Positions 1 through 8,769 of a stretch of 64,000 nucleotides of DNA are shown here, one piece after another. Location of the stretch: positions 248,001 to 312,000 of the forward strand of contig NZ_VDFU01000002.1 in the NCBI RefSeq assembly GCF_006152115.1, read 5' to 3'. A program made the translations under genes and the position numbers. Numbering within the stretch: the stretch's first letter is position 1; each line of letters starts with the position of its first letter. Source of the DNA: Rubellimicrobium rubrum. GTDB taxonomy: Bacteria > Pseudomonadota > Alphaproteobacteria > Rhodobacterales > Rhodobacteraceae. The notes below the pieces were generated by a model. It was not told the DNA's origin. It worked only from the letters and a program-made list of their open reading frames with translations, and did not search any database.

Positions 1-2
1 AC

Positions 3-1895
3 GACGGCCTCCGCCGCCGCGAGGTGGGCCTTGTCGCGGGCGGTCAGGAGCGGGAGCAGCTCGATCTGCTCGACCCTCTCCACTACCTGCGCGAGGCGCT
101 GGCGCCGAACGCCGACCTCGTGGAAGGCCCTCTGTCCGACGTCATCCTGGCCAACCCCGACGTGATCGCGCTGGCCGACGTGGCGCAGATCTCGGACGGC
201 GAGGCGGAGGACCTGATGACCTGGGTCGAGGAAGGCGGGCTCCTGCTGCGCTTCGCGGGCGGTCGTCTGGCGTCATCGGATCTCGCCCGGACCGAGGAGG
301 ACCCGCTCCTGCCGGTGCGGCTGCGCGCCGGCGGGCGGGCCGTGGGTGGCGCGATGAGCTGGGGCGAGCCCAAGGCGTTGGCCCCCTTCACCGAAGGCTC
401 TCCGTTCTTCGGTCTGGCCGTTCCCCCGGATGTCGTGGTCAACGCGCAGGTCGTGGCCCAGCCCGACCCGACCTTGGCCGAACGGGTCGTGGCGCAACTG
501 ACCGACGGCACTCCGCTCGTCACCCGCAAGGAGATGGGCGAAGGACAGGTCGTGCTCTTCCACGTGACCGCCAACGCCGAATGGTCCACCCTGCCCCTGT
601 CGGGCCTGTTCGTGAGCATGCTGGAACGCCTTGCCGTGTCCTCGCGCGCCGCGCCGCCGACCGAGGTGGAGCTTGAGGGCACGACCTGGGTGCCAGAGGC
701 CGCGCTCGATGCCTATGGCACGCTGACCGAGTTGGACACCCAGCCCGGCGTGCCGGGGGAACGGCTGGCCGAAGATCGTCCAGGCCCCGACCTTCGCCCC
801 GGGCTCTATGCAGGCGAGGACCGGCGCATCGCCGTCAACACGATCGCGGCCGACACCACGCTTACCCCAGTAGCCTGGCCTGCCTCGGTCACCGTCGAGG
901 GGCTGGAGATCGCGCGCGAACTCCCGCTCAAGGGCGCGCTCCTGGCCTTTGCGCTGGGGCTGCTCTTGACGGACGTCCTGGCGTCGCTCCTGCTGTCCGG
1001 GCGCTTGCGCACCCCGCGCGCCGGGGCTGTCGCCGGCCTCGTGCTGACCGTGCTGGTCTGGCACCCCGACCCAGGCATCGCGCAGGAAGCGCCCGTCGCC
1101 CCTTCGTCCGAGGAGGCGCCCGCGCCTGACCCCGAAGCCGAGAGCTTTGCCCTCGCCGCCACCGAGCAGGTCGTCCTGGCCCATGTGCTCACGGGGGACC
1201 AGGAGGTGGACGACATGGCCGCCGCAGGGTTGCAGGGCCTGTCCAACACGCTATGGCAACGCACCGCCGTTGAGCCCGCAGCGCCCATGGGCGTCGACCT
1301 GGAAACAGACGAGGTGGCCTTCTTCCCCTTCCTCTACTGGCCGGTCACGGCGGACATGCCGATCCCCTCTCGCGCGGCCTATGACAAGGTCAACCGCTAC
1401 CTGGCCGGCGGGGGCATGATCCTGTTCGACACGCGCGACGCGGACCTGGGCGGCTTTGGCACAGCCACGCCCGAAGGCGAGCGGCTGCAGGCCATTGCGG
1501 CAGGGCTCGACATTCCGGCGCTGGAACCGATCCCGGCCGACCACGTGCTGACGCGGACCTTCTATTTGCTCCAGGCGTTCCCCGGCCGCTTCAACGATCC
1601 GGAGATCTGGGTCGAGGCCTCGCCGCCCGACGCCGAATTGGCCGAAGGGATGCCGTTCCGCGATCTCAACGACGGCGTGACCCCCGTGGTGATCGGCGGC
1701 AACGACTGGGCCGCGGCCTGGGCCGTGGACGAATACGGCACCCCCCTCCTCCCAGTGGGCCGCGGCATGGCCGGTGAGCAGCAGCGCGAGTTCGCCCTGC
1801 GCTTCGGGGTCAACCTCGTGATGCACGTGCTCACGGGGAACTACAAATCCGACCAGGTCCACGTGCCCGCGCTGCTGGAACGGCTGGGGCAATGA
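3..1895 (+). CDS. DUF4159-type membrane protein, 5' end outside window
   Basis: The reading frame is open to the left edge, so the gene starts upstream; a GTG at 24 is internal. About 630 C-terminal residues are present. The first 200 or so include a stretch (GEGQVVLFHVTANAEWSTLPLSG) resembling the class I amidotransferase-like part of BatA/aerotolerance membrane proteins. A hydrophobic segment follows near residues 305-350. The last 240 residues look like a DUF4159 domain (FFPFLYWPVT, GGGMILFDTRD, and the end GVNLVMHVLTGNYKSDQVH). In Rhodobacterales such proteins are about 900 residues and sit beside MoxR, DUF58 and BatB-like genes, which would lie to the left. The next gene, 49 bases on, is a related membrane protein. 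Biochemical function is unknown; envelope stress or solute transport roles are guesses. Confidence 0.8.
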   Translation, partial: DGLRRREVGLVAGGQEREQLDLLDPLHYLREALAPNADLVEGPLSDVILANPDVIALADVAQISDGEAEDLMTWVEEGGLLLRFAGGRLASSDLARTEEDPLLPVRLRAGGRAVGGAMSWGEPKALAPFTEGSPFFGLAVPPDVVVNAQVVAQPDPTLAERVVAQLTDGTPLVTRKEMGEGQVVLFHVTANAEWSTLPLSGLFVSMLERLAVSSRAAPPTEVELEGTTWVPEAALDAYGTLTELDTQPGVPGERLAEDRPGPDLRPGLYAGEDRRIAVNTIAADTTLTPVAWPASVTVEGLEIARELPLKGALLAFALGLLLTDVLASLLLSGRLRTPRAGAVAGLVLTVLVWHPDPGIAQEAPVAPSSEEAPAPDPEAESFALAATEQVVLAHVLTGDQEVDDMAAAGLQGLSNTLWQRTAVEPAAPMGVDLETDEVAFFPFLYWPVTADMPIPSRAAYDKVNRYLAGGGMILFDTRDADLGGFGTATPEGERLQAIAAGLDIPALEPIPADHVLTRTFYLLQAFPGRFNDPEIWVEASPPDAELAEGMPFRDLNDGVTPVVIGGNDWAAAWAVDEYGTPLLPVGRGMAGEQQREFALRFGVNLVMHVLTGNYKSDQVHVPALLERLGQ

Positions 1896-1944
1896 CGCTG
1901 GATGCCTGCTGGGCGGGCTCGGGCCATCTTGATGGGAACATGCA

Positions 1945-4020
1945 TTGACGGCCGATCAGATCATCCTCGACCCACTGCTGCCCTGGCCCGTGGTATGGGC
2001 AGCGCTCGCGCTCGTCCTCCTGGCGGTCATCCTCGCCGCGTGGCGGGGACTGTCGGGCTGGTGGCTCCGGGGGTTGGCAGGCCTCGCGCTGCTCGCGGCA
2101 CTGCTTAACCCCTCCCTCCAGGAGGAGGAGCGCGACCCGCTGACCGACATCGTCGTCGCGGTGGTGGACGAAAGCGCCTCGCAGCGCATCGGCGACCGCG
2201 CCGAGCAGGCCGCGGCAGCGCTCGCCCGGCTCGAGGCCGAGGTCGCGACCCGCCCCAACACCGAATTGCGCGTGGCCCGCGTGGGCGACGCCGAGGGCGA
2301 TGGCGGCTCTTTGGTCATGGGCGCACTGGCCGAAGCCATGGCGCAGGAGCCACAGGGCCGGATCGCAGGCGTGGTCATGATCACCGATGGTCGCATCCAT
2401 GACGTCCCCTCAGCGCCGCAGCTGCCCGCGCCGCTCCATACCCTGCTCACGGGGCATCAGGACGACTGGGACCGGCGGCTGGTGGTGAAGAACGCCCCGG
2501 CCTTCGGCATCCTTGACGAAGAGCTGACCCTGACGATCCGCATCGAGGACCAGGGTGAAGCTCCGACGGTCGATACCGTGCCGCTCACCATCGCGGTGGA
2601 CGGGGGTGCGCCGATGAAGTTCGACGTGCCAGTCAATGAGGACATGGAGCTGCCGCTCGTGCTGCCCCATGGTGGCATGAACGTTCTCCAGTTCGAGACC
2701 CCGGAATCCGAGGGGGAACTGACCAACCGCAACAACGCCGCCGTGGTGCAGATCAACGGCGTGCGCGACCGCCTCCGGGTGCTGCTGGTCAGCGGGGAGC
2801 CCCATGCGGGCGAGCGGACCTGGCGGAACCTGCTGAAGTCGGACGCGAGCGTGGACCTTGTCCACTTCACCATCCTGCGCCCGCCCGAGAAGCAGGACGG
2901 CGTTCCGGTCGAAGAGCTGTCGCTCATCGCCTTTCCAACTTACGAACTGTTCGTGGAAAAGCTCGAGGACTTCGACCTCGTCATCTTTGATCGCTATCGG
3001 CGGCAGGGCATCCTGCCCAACGAATACCTCCAGAACGTCGCGGACTACGTGACGCGCGGGGGCGCGGTGTTGGTCGCGGGCGGTCCGGAATACGCCAGCG
3101 CCGAGTCCGTCTACCGATCCCCCCTGGGCGATGTGCTGCCCGGCGCGCCGACCGCCCGGCTGATCGAGGAAGGCTTCGTCCCCCGCCTGAGCGAGCTGGG
3201 CCAGCGTCATCCGGTGACAGAAGGGCTCGAGGACCTCGCGCCCCAGCCCACCGCCGAGGATGGCACCCCCGGCTGGGGCCGCTGGTTCCGGCAGATCGAC
3301 GTGACACCCAGCCCCGACGCCACGAGCATCATGGAAGGCCCCGAGAACCGGCCCCTCCTGCTGCTGCAGCGGGTCGGCGAGGGTCGGGCCGCGCTGCTGG
3401 CCACCGACCAGTCCTGGCTGTGGGACCGGGGCTACGAGGGGGGCGGGCCGCAGCTCGAGCTCCTGCGCCGCCTCGCCCATTGGCTGATGAAGGAGCCCGA
3501 GCTGGAGGAGGAGGCGCTTTGGGTCGAGCCCGCAGGCCAGACCATGCGCATCATCCGCCGCACCTTGGGCGAGGAGGTGCCACCCCTGACCATCACCGGC
3601 CCCGACGGGACAGAGACGGTCGTGGAGTTGCAGCAGATCTCGCCGGGCCGGTTCGAGCTGCAGTGGGAGGCCCCGGAGATCGGGCTCTACAAGCTCACCG
3701 ACGGTGAGGAGAGCACAGTCATCGCGCTTGGCCCCACCGCGCCCCGCGAGTTCGAGCAGACCATCGCGACCGGCGAGTTGCTGACCCCGGTGGTGGAGCC
3801 CACGAACGGCGGCGTCCTGCGGATCGAGGATGGCTTACCCACGCTGCGCGACGTGCGCGAGGGGCGTCCGGCGTCGGGGCGCGGCTGGATCGGCATCACT
3901 CCTCGCGAGGCGTATCTCACCGCCGATATCCGCATCCTGCCCCTGCTGCCCGCCTGGGCCTTTTTGCTCCTGTCGGCGCTGCTGATCCTGGGGGCTTGGG
4001 TCCGCGAGGGGCGGCGGTAG
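1945..4020 (+). CDS. membrane protein with amidotransferase-like domain
   Basis: A 691-residue protein starting at TTG 1945; no in-frame ATG lies nearby. Two hydrophobic segments near residues 10-55 (LPWPVVWAALALVLLAVILAAW, then WWLRGLAGLALLAALLNP) are followed by a VWA-like region (VVAVVDESASQRIGDRAEQA, VVMITDGRIHD), then a central class I glutamine-amidotransferase-like fold (LRVLLVSGEPHAGERTWRNLL, ADYVTRGGAVLVAGGPEYAS) and a C-terminal transmembrane helix (ILPLLPAWAFLLLSALLILGAW). This architecture accompanies DUF4159 proteins in alphaproteobacterial Bat-like clusters. The amidotransferase-like part probably does not work as a glutaminase; no clear Cys-His-Glu triad is visible. Function unknown; likely an envelope complex partner of the preceding gene. 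Confidence 0.78.
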   Translation: MTADQIILDPLLPWPVVWAALALVLLAVILAAWRGLSGWWLRGLAGLALLAALLNPSLQEEERDPLTDIVVAVVDESASQRIGDRAEQAAAALARLEAEVATRPNTELRVARVGDAEGDGGSLVMGALAEAMAQEPQGRIAGVVMITDGRIHDVPSAPQLPAPLHTLLTGHQDDWDRRLVVKNAPAFGILDEELTLTIRIEDQGEAPTVDTVPLTIAVDGGAPMKFDVPVNEDMELPLVLPHGGMNVLQFETPESEGELTNRNNAAVVQINGVRDRLRVLLVSGEPHAGERTWRNLLKSDASVDLVHFTILRPPEKQDGVPVEELSLIAFPTYELFVEKLEDFDLVIFDRYRRQGILPNEYLQNVADYVTRGGAVLVAGGPEYASAESVYRSPLGDVLPGAPTARLIEEGFVPRLSELGQRHPVTEGLEDLAPQPTAEDGTPGWGRWFRQIDVTPSPDATSIMEGPENRPLLLLQRVGEGRAALLATDQSWLWDRGYEGGGPQLELLRRLAHWLMKEPELEEEALWVEPAGQTMRIIRRTLGEEVPPLTITGPDGTETVVELQQISPGRFELQWEAPEIGLYKLTDGEESTVIALGPTAPREFEQTIATGELLTPVVEPTNGGVLRIEDGLPTLRDVREGRPASGRGWIGITPREAYLTADIRILPLLPAWAFLLLSALLILGAWVREGRR

Positions 4021-4029
4021 CCCCCGCCC

Positions 4030-4746
4030 TCATCGTTCCGCCAGGATGTCGTGGGGCACCGAGGCGAATTCGCGCCCCAGAAGCGTGGCGGTCAGCAGGA
4101 TGACCGCCCCCGCCAGCATGATCGGCCCCGCGAGCCAGCCCAGGGATGCCAGCGCGAAATACATGCTCCGTAGGCCGCGGTTGAAGTTGTATGCCGCCCG
4201 GATGTTCAGCTCGGCCGCGCGCGCGGCGCGGGGGCGCGACCGGGGGTCGTCGGGGTCCATGGGAACGGCCGCCATCATCACCGAACAGTAGCCGAACAGG
4301 CGGTTCGACCAGACGAACTTGAGAAAGGCGTGCGTGAGCAGGAACGCGCAGGGCAGCAGCCGGATCTGCCACAGCAGGGCCGAGGTCTCCTGCCGCCCGA
4401 TCTCCTGCGCGAGGCCCGTCAGCGGCGCGACGTTGCCGATCAGCGCCAGCACGCCGCCCACTGCCAGGATCGCTGTCGAGGCGAAGAACGACGTCCCTTG
4501 CCGGAGCGAGGCCATGATCTGGGCATCGAAGATCCGGTTGTCGCGGGTCAGAAACTCGCGCATCCATTCGCGCCGGACCTCGGCCATCAGGATCGTCACC
4601 GATGGCAGGCCGCGCGGCGGATGTTCGGTGACCCACGCCACCGCGCCCCAGACGGTCAGCAGGAATAGCAGTCCCAGCACGTCCCCCCAGCCCAGGGCCG
4701 AAAGGATGGTGGCCGGAAGGAAACCGTTGAGGAACAGGTCTGGCAT
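4030..4746 (-). CDS. DUF599 family membrane protein
   Basis: A 238-residue inner-membrane protein of the DUF599 family, recognised from its order of four hydrophobic segments and the sequence around RREWMREFLTRDNRIFDAQIMASL, then FVWSNRLFGYCSVMM and AAYNFNRGLRSMYFALASLGW. The family is widespread in Proteobacteria and has no assigned role. The gene is convergent with the amidotransferase-like gene (9-base gap) and divergent from glcD, so an 86-base interval (4747-4832) must hold both promoters. The ATG at 4746 is the only reasonable start. Confidence 0.85.
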   Translation of the reverse strand: MPDLFLNGFLPATILSALGWGDVLGLLFLLTVWGAVAWVTEHPPRGLPSVTILMAEVRREWMREFLTRDNRIFDAQIMASLRQGTSFFASTAILAVGGVLALIGNVAPLTGLAQEIGRQETSALLWQIRLLPCAFLLTHAFLKFVWSNRLFGYCSVMMAAVPMDPDDPRSRPRAARAAELNIRAAYNFNRGLRSMYFALASLGWLAGPIMLAGAVILLTATLLGREFASVPHDILAER

Positions 4747-4832
4747 GGTCCAAACCTTAGGTCACGTCCGCGTCACTTGCCAGAGAAGCGGCTGGGGCCT
4801 ATGCACGTCGAGCCTTGGAGGAGAGGCCGCCC

Positions 4833-6269
4833 ATGGACATGCCCGCCCCCAGTTCCGCGATCCTGTCGCGCAAGGGTGCCATCGCGGACCGTCTTCGCGC
4901 GGTCCTGCCGCCGGGCTGCGTGATCGACGACCCGGCCGAGACGCGGGTTTACGAATGCGACGCGCTGACCGCCTACCGCTGCGCACCGCTCTGCGTGGTG
5001 CTGCCAACCTCCACGGCCGAGGTGTCGGCGGTGCTGCGGGTCTGCCATGAGGAACAAGTTCCCGTCGTGCCGCGCGGCGCGGGCACGTCGCTGGCCGGGG
5101 GGTCGTTGCCGACCGCCGATGCCGTGGTGCTGGGCGTGGCGCGGCTGACGCGGGTGCTGGACGTGTCGTATGAGGACCGCTTCATCCGCGTGGAAACCGG
5201 GCGCACCAACCTGTCCGTCAGCATGGAGGTCGAGGCCGAAGGGTTCTTCTACGCCCCCGACCCATCGTCCCAGCTGGCCTGCGCGATCGCGGGCAACATC
5301 GCGATGAACTCCGGGGGCGCGCATTGCCTCAAATACGGGGTAACGACCAATAACCTGCTGGGCGTGACCATGGTGCTGATGGACGGCACAGTCGTGGAGC
5401 TGGGCGGGCCCGAGGGGGAGGCGCTGGGCCTCGACCTCCTGGCCGTGGTCTGCGGCTCCGAAGGGCAGCTTGGCGTCGTGACCGAGGCCACGCTCCGCAT
5501 CCTGCCCCGCCCCGAGGGCGCGCGTCCCGTCCTGATCGCCTTTGACGCCAACGAGACGGCGGGCGAATGCGTGGCGGCGATCATCCGGGCGGGCTTCGTT
5601 CCCGTCGCCATCGAGTTCATGGACCGCCCCTGCATCGTCGCCTGCGAGGCCTTCGCCAAGGCGGGCTACCCGGACTGCGAGGCGCTGCTGATCATCGAGG
5701 TCGAGGGATCGGAGGCCGAGATCGCGGATCAACTGGGCCGCATCACCGCCATCGCGAGCAGGTTCCAGCCCATGGAAATCCGCGAGGCCAAGGATTCGAC
5801 CGAGGCAGCCCGGATCTGGCTGGGCCGCAAGTCGGCCTTCGGGGCCATGGGGCAGATGGGCGACTACATCTGCCTTGATGGGACGATTCCGGTGTCGCAG
5901 TTGGCCCCCGTGCTGGGTCGGATCGGGCAGCTGGCCGACGGCTATGGGCTGCGGGTGGCCAACGTGTTTCACGCGGGCGACGGCAACATGCACCCGCTGA
6001 TCCTGTTCGATGCCAACAGCGCCGACGGGCTCCACAAGGCCGAGGCGTTGGGCGCCGACATCCTGCGGCTTTGCGTGGAGATGGGCGGCTGCCTGACCGG
6101 CGAGCATGGGGTCGGCGTGGAGAAGCGCGACCTCATGACCGATCAGTTCCGCCCCGAGGACTTGGAGGCGCAGATGCGCGTCAAGGACGCCTTCGACCCG
6201 GACTGGTTGCTCAACCCCGCCAAGGTGTTCCCGCTCCATGTCAGCGCAAGCCGCCGGGCCGCCGCATGA
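4833..6269 (+). CDS. glcD: glycolate oxidase FAD subunit GlcD
   Basis: A 478-residue FAD-linked oxidase, the catalytic subunit of the membrane-associated GlcDEF glycolate dehydrogenase that turns glycolate into glyoxylate. The N-terminal FAD-binding (PCMH-type) domain shows PRGAGTSLAGGSLP around residues 77-90 and GNIAMNSGGAHC further on. The C-terminal oxidase domain has HAGDGNMHP near residue 380 and GEHGVGVEKR near 423, typical of the GlcD/D-lactate dehydrogenase family. A TTG at 4815 would extend the protein by six residues, but the ribosome site GGAGGAGAG at about 4817-4824 lies inside that extension and is well placed for the ATG at 4833. glcE overlaps the stop codon (ATGA). D-lactate dehydrogenase activity is the main alternative; the following glcE and glcF support glycolate. 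Confidence 0.93.
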   Translation: MDMPAPSSAILSRKGAIADRLRAVLPPGCVIDDPAETRVYECDALTAYRCAPLCVVLPTSTAEVSAVLRVCHEEQVPVVPRGAGTSLAGGSLPTADAVVLGVARLTRVLDVSYEDRFIRVETGRTNLSVSMEVEAEGFFYAPDPSSQLACAIAGNIAMNSGGAHCLKYGVTTNNLLGVTMVLMDGTVVELGGPEGEALGLDLLAVVCGSEGQLGVVTEATLRILPRPEGARPVLIAFDANETAGECVAAIIRAGFVPVAIEFMDRPCIVACEAFAKAGYPDCEALLIIEVEGSEAEIADQLGRITAIASRFQPMEIREAKDSTEAARIWLGRKSAFGAMGQMGDYICLDGTIPVSQLAPVLGRIGQLADGYGLRVANVFHAGDGNMHPLILFDANSADGLHKAEALGADILRLCVEMGGCLTGEHGVGVEKRDLMTDQFRPEDLEAQMRVKDAFDPDWLLNPAKVFPLHVSASRRAAA

Positions 6270-7378
6270 GCCTGACCCCATCCAGCGAGGCCGAACTGGC
6301 CGAGGCGATCCGCGCGGCGCGGGGACCGCTGGCCGTCGGCGGCGGCTTTACTCGCGGGATGGCCAACGAGGGGGAGCCGCTGTCCACCGCTGGACTGTCC
6401 GGGATCGAGCTTTACGAGCCCGGCGCGCTGACACTGGTGGTCCGGGCCGGAACGCCGGTGGCCGAGGTCGAGAGGGTGCTGTCCGAGGCCGGGCAGCGTC
6501 TGGCCTTTGAGCCCATGGACCTGCGGCCGCTCCTTGGAACGACGGGCGAGCCCACCATCGGTGGCGTGATCGCGACCAACGCCTCTGGGCCGAGGCGGGT
6601 GCAGGTCGGCGCGGCGCGGGACGTGCTGCTCGGGATGCGCTTCGTGGACGGGACCGGGACGGCCGTGTCGAACGGCGGGCGGGTCATGAAGAACGTGACC
6701 GGGCTCGACCTCGCGCGCCTTCTGGCGGGGAGCCACGGGACGCTGGGCGTCATTACGGAGGTCGCGCTCAAGGTTCTGCCCGCGCCCGAAGCGACGCTGA
6801 CGCTGACCTTCGGCGGGCACGACCCGGCCAAGGCGGTGGCCTGCATGTCGGCCGCGCTGGGCTCGCCCTTCGAGGTGACGGGCGCGGCGCATGATGCCGA
6901 GGCGGGGGTGACGCGGCTGCGGTTGGAAGGCTTCGCGACGGCGGTCGCGGTACGGGGCGAACGGCTGGCCAAGCTCCTGAAAGTTTGGGGCGCGGCGGAG
7001 ACCAGCGAAGGCCACGGGCCCTGGGCGGCGATCCGTGACGTGACGGAGTTCGCGGACCGGCCCGGCGATGTGTGGCGGCTGTCGGTCCGGCCGTCCGAGA
7101 TGGCCGAGGCGCTCCATCTCGCCGGCGGGGCGCAAAGGCTCGACTGGGGCGGCGGTCGGGCTTGGGTGCTGGTGCCCGAGGGAACGGACTTGCGAGGGCG
7201 GCTGGGCCGCTTCGGCCCACGCGCCGTGCTGGTCCGGGCAACATCGGACACGCGCGCTGCGCTGGGCACCTTCCCTCCCGAGGCCCAGGCAGTGACGATG
7301 CTGTCGGCCCGGCTGCGCGAGCGCTTCGACCCGCGCGGGCTTTTCAATCCCGGCCTCATGGAGGCGCGGGCGGCCTGA
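6266..7378 (+). CDS. glcE: glycolate oxidase subunit GlcE
   Basis: A 370-residue second FAD-binding subunit of the GlcDEF complex. The start ATG at 6266 overlaps the glcD stop, indicating translational coupling; the same frame is open much further upstream but that part is a shadow of glcD. The conserved FAD region reads GEPTIGGVIATNASGPRR near residues 94-111 and GRVMKNVTGLDLARLLAGSHGTLG near 140-165. The C-terminus ends LRERFDPRGLFNPGLME, as usual for this family. GlcE is shorter than GlcD and lacks its full C-terminal substrate domain, and the whole complex is needed for activity in characterised bacteria. Confidence 0.93.
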   Translation: MSLTPSSEAELAEAIRAARGPLAVGGGFTRGMANEGEPLSTAGLSGIELYEPGALTLVVRAGTPVAEVERVLSEAGQRLAFEPMDLRPLLGTTGEPTIGGVIATNASGPRRVQVGAARDVLLGMRFVDGTGTAVSNGGRVMKNVTGLDLARLLAGSHGTLGVITEVALKVLPAPEATLTLTFGGHDPAKAVACMSAALGSPFEVTGAAHDAEAGVTRLRLEGFATAVAVRGERLAKLLKVWGAAETSEGHGPWAAIRDVTEFADRPGDVWRLSVRPSEMAEALHLAGGAQRLDWGGGRAWVLVPEGTDLRGRLGRFGPRAVLVRATSDTRAALGTFPPEAQAVTMLSARLRERFDPRGLFNPGLMEARAA

Positions 7379-7402
7379 CGCGCCGCCCAGACAGGTGACC
7401 CT

Positions 7403-8737
7403 ATGCAGACCTTCTTCACGCCCGAGCAGCTTTCGGACCCCGGCACCGCCGAGGCCAACGCGATCCTGCGAAGCTGCGTCCATTGCGGCTTCTGCACGGC
7501 GACCTGCCCGACCTACCAAGTGCTGGGGGACGAGTTGGACTCCCCGCGCGGCCGCATCTACCTGATGAAGGAGATGCTGGAATCGGGGCGCGATCCCGAC
7601 CCGGCCACGGTCAAGCATATCGACCGCTGCCTGTCCTGCCTGGCCTGCATGACGACCTGCCCTTCGGGGGTTCACTACCGGCACCTCGTGGACCATGCGC
7701 GCGCCTATATCGAAGCGCGCTACAAGCGGCCTTGGTCGGACCGGATGCTGCGCAAGGTGCTGGCCTGGGTCCTCCCCCACCCCACCCGCTTCCGGCTGGC
7801 GCTGCTCGCGGCCAAGATCGGGCGGCCCTTCGCGGGTCTCGTGCCGGACGAACGCCTGCGCGCCATGATCCGCCTCGCCCCCAGGGCGATCCCGCCGGTC
7901 AGCCGGGCCGAGGATGCCCAGACCCACAAGGCTCACGCCCCCCGGCAAATGAGGGTCGGGCTGCTCACGGGCTGCGCACAGCGGGCACTCAATCCGGGGA
8001 TCAACGAGGCGGCGGTCAGGTTGTTGCAGCGGGCCGGGGTCGAGGTCGTGATTCCCAGGGGCCAGGGCTGCTGCGGCGCGCTGGTCCACCACATGGGCCG
8101 CGAGACCGAGGCCCGATCGATGGCCGCCGCAAACGTCGCGGCCTTTGCCGCCGAGCATGAGCGCGAGCCGCTCGACGCCATCATCGTCACCGCTTCGGGC
8201 TGCGGGACGACGGTCAAGGACTGGGGGCATCTGCTGGCCGGAACCCCTGATGCGGCAAAGGCGGAAGCCATGGCGAACCTGGCCCGCGACGTGACCGAGG
8301 TTCTGGCCCGGCTCGACCTGCCAGAGCTTCCGGATCAGGGTCTCAGGATCGCCTATCATTCGGCCTGCTCGCTCCAGCATGGCCAGCGCGTCAAGGCAGA
8401 GCCCCTCGCCCTGCTCAAGCGGGCGGGCTTCACCGTGCTCCAGCCCCGCGACGCGCATCTTTGCTGCGGCTCGGCGGGAACCTACAACATCATGCAGCCC
8501 CGGATCGCGGACGAGCTGGGACGCCGCAAGGCCGCCACGCTCGAGGCGACTCGGCCGGATGCCATCGTGGCGGGCAACATCGGTTGCCTGATGCAGATCG
8601 GCGGGAAGACGGAAGTGCCCGTTCTTCATACCGCCGAGCTGCTGGATTGGGCTTATGGTGGTCCCCGTCCTGCAACACTGGGACCAAATGTCCCCGACCG
8701 AAGAGACGGCCCTAGTTTCGCCCCATATGCAGCGTAA
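7403..8737 (+). CDS. glcF: glycolate oxidase iron-sulfur subunit GlcF
   Basis: A 444-residue iron-sulfur subunit that takes electrons from GlcD/GlcE to the membrane quinone pool. Two complete 4Fe-4S motifs are visible, CVHCGFCTATCP near residues 25-36 and CLSCLACMTTCP near 76-87. Two cysteine-rich CCG-type regions follow, GCCGALVHH near 223 and HLCCGSAG near 352, as in HdrD/GlpC-like proteins. It begins 24 bases after glcE on the same strand, so glcDEF is one operon. Nothing in the sequence looks defective. Confidence 0.94.
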   Translation: MQTFFTPEQLSDPGTAEANAILRSCVHCGFCTATCPTYQVLGDELDSPRGRIYLMKEMLESGRDPDPATVKHIDRCLSCLACMTTCPSGVHYRHLVDHARAYIEARYKRPWSDRMLRKVLAWVLPHPTRFRLALLAAKIGRPFAGLVPDERLRAMIRLAPRAIPPVSRAEDAQTHKAHAPRQMRVGLLTGCAQRALNPGINEAAVRLLQRAGVEVVIPRGQGCCGALVHHMGRETEARSMAAANVAAFAAEHEREPLDAIIVTASGCGTTVKDWGHLLAGTPDAAKAEAMANLARDVTEVLARLDLPELPDQGLRIAYHSACSLQHGQRVKAEPLALLKRAGFTVLQPRDAHLCCGSAGTYNIMQPRIADELGRRKAATLEATRPDAIVAGNIGCLMQIGGKTEVPVLHTAELLDWAYGGPRPATLGPNVPDRRDGPSFAPYAA

Positions 8738-8769
8738 CCCTGATCCGCAAGGGACAGCGGAGATGACGG

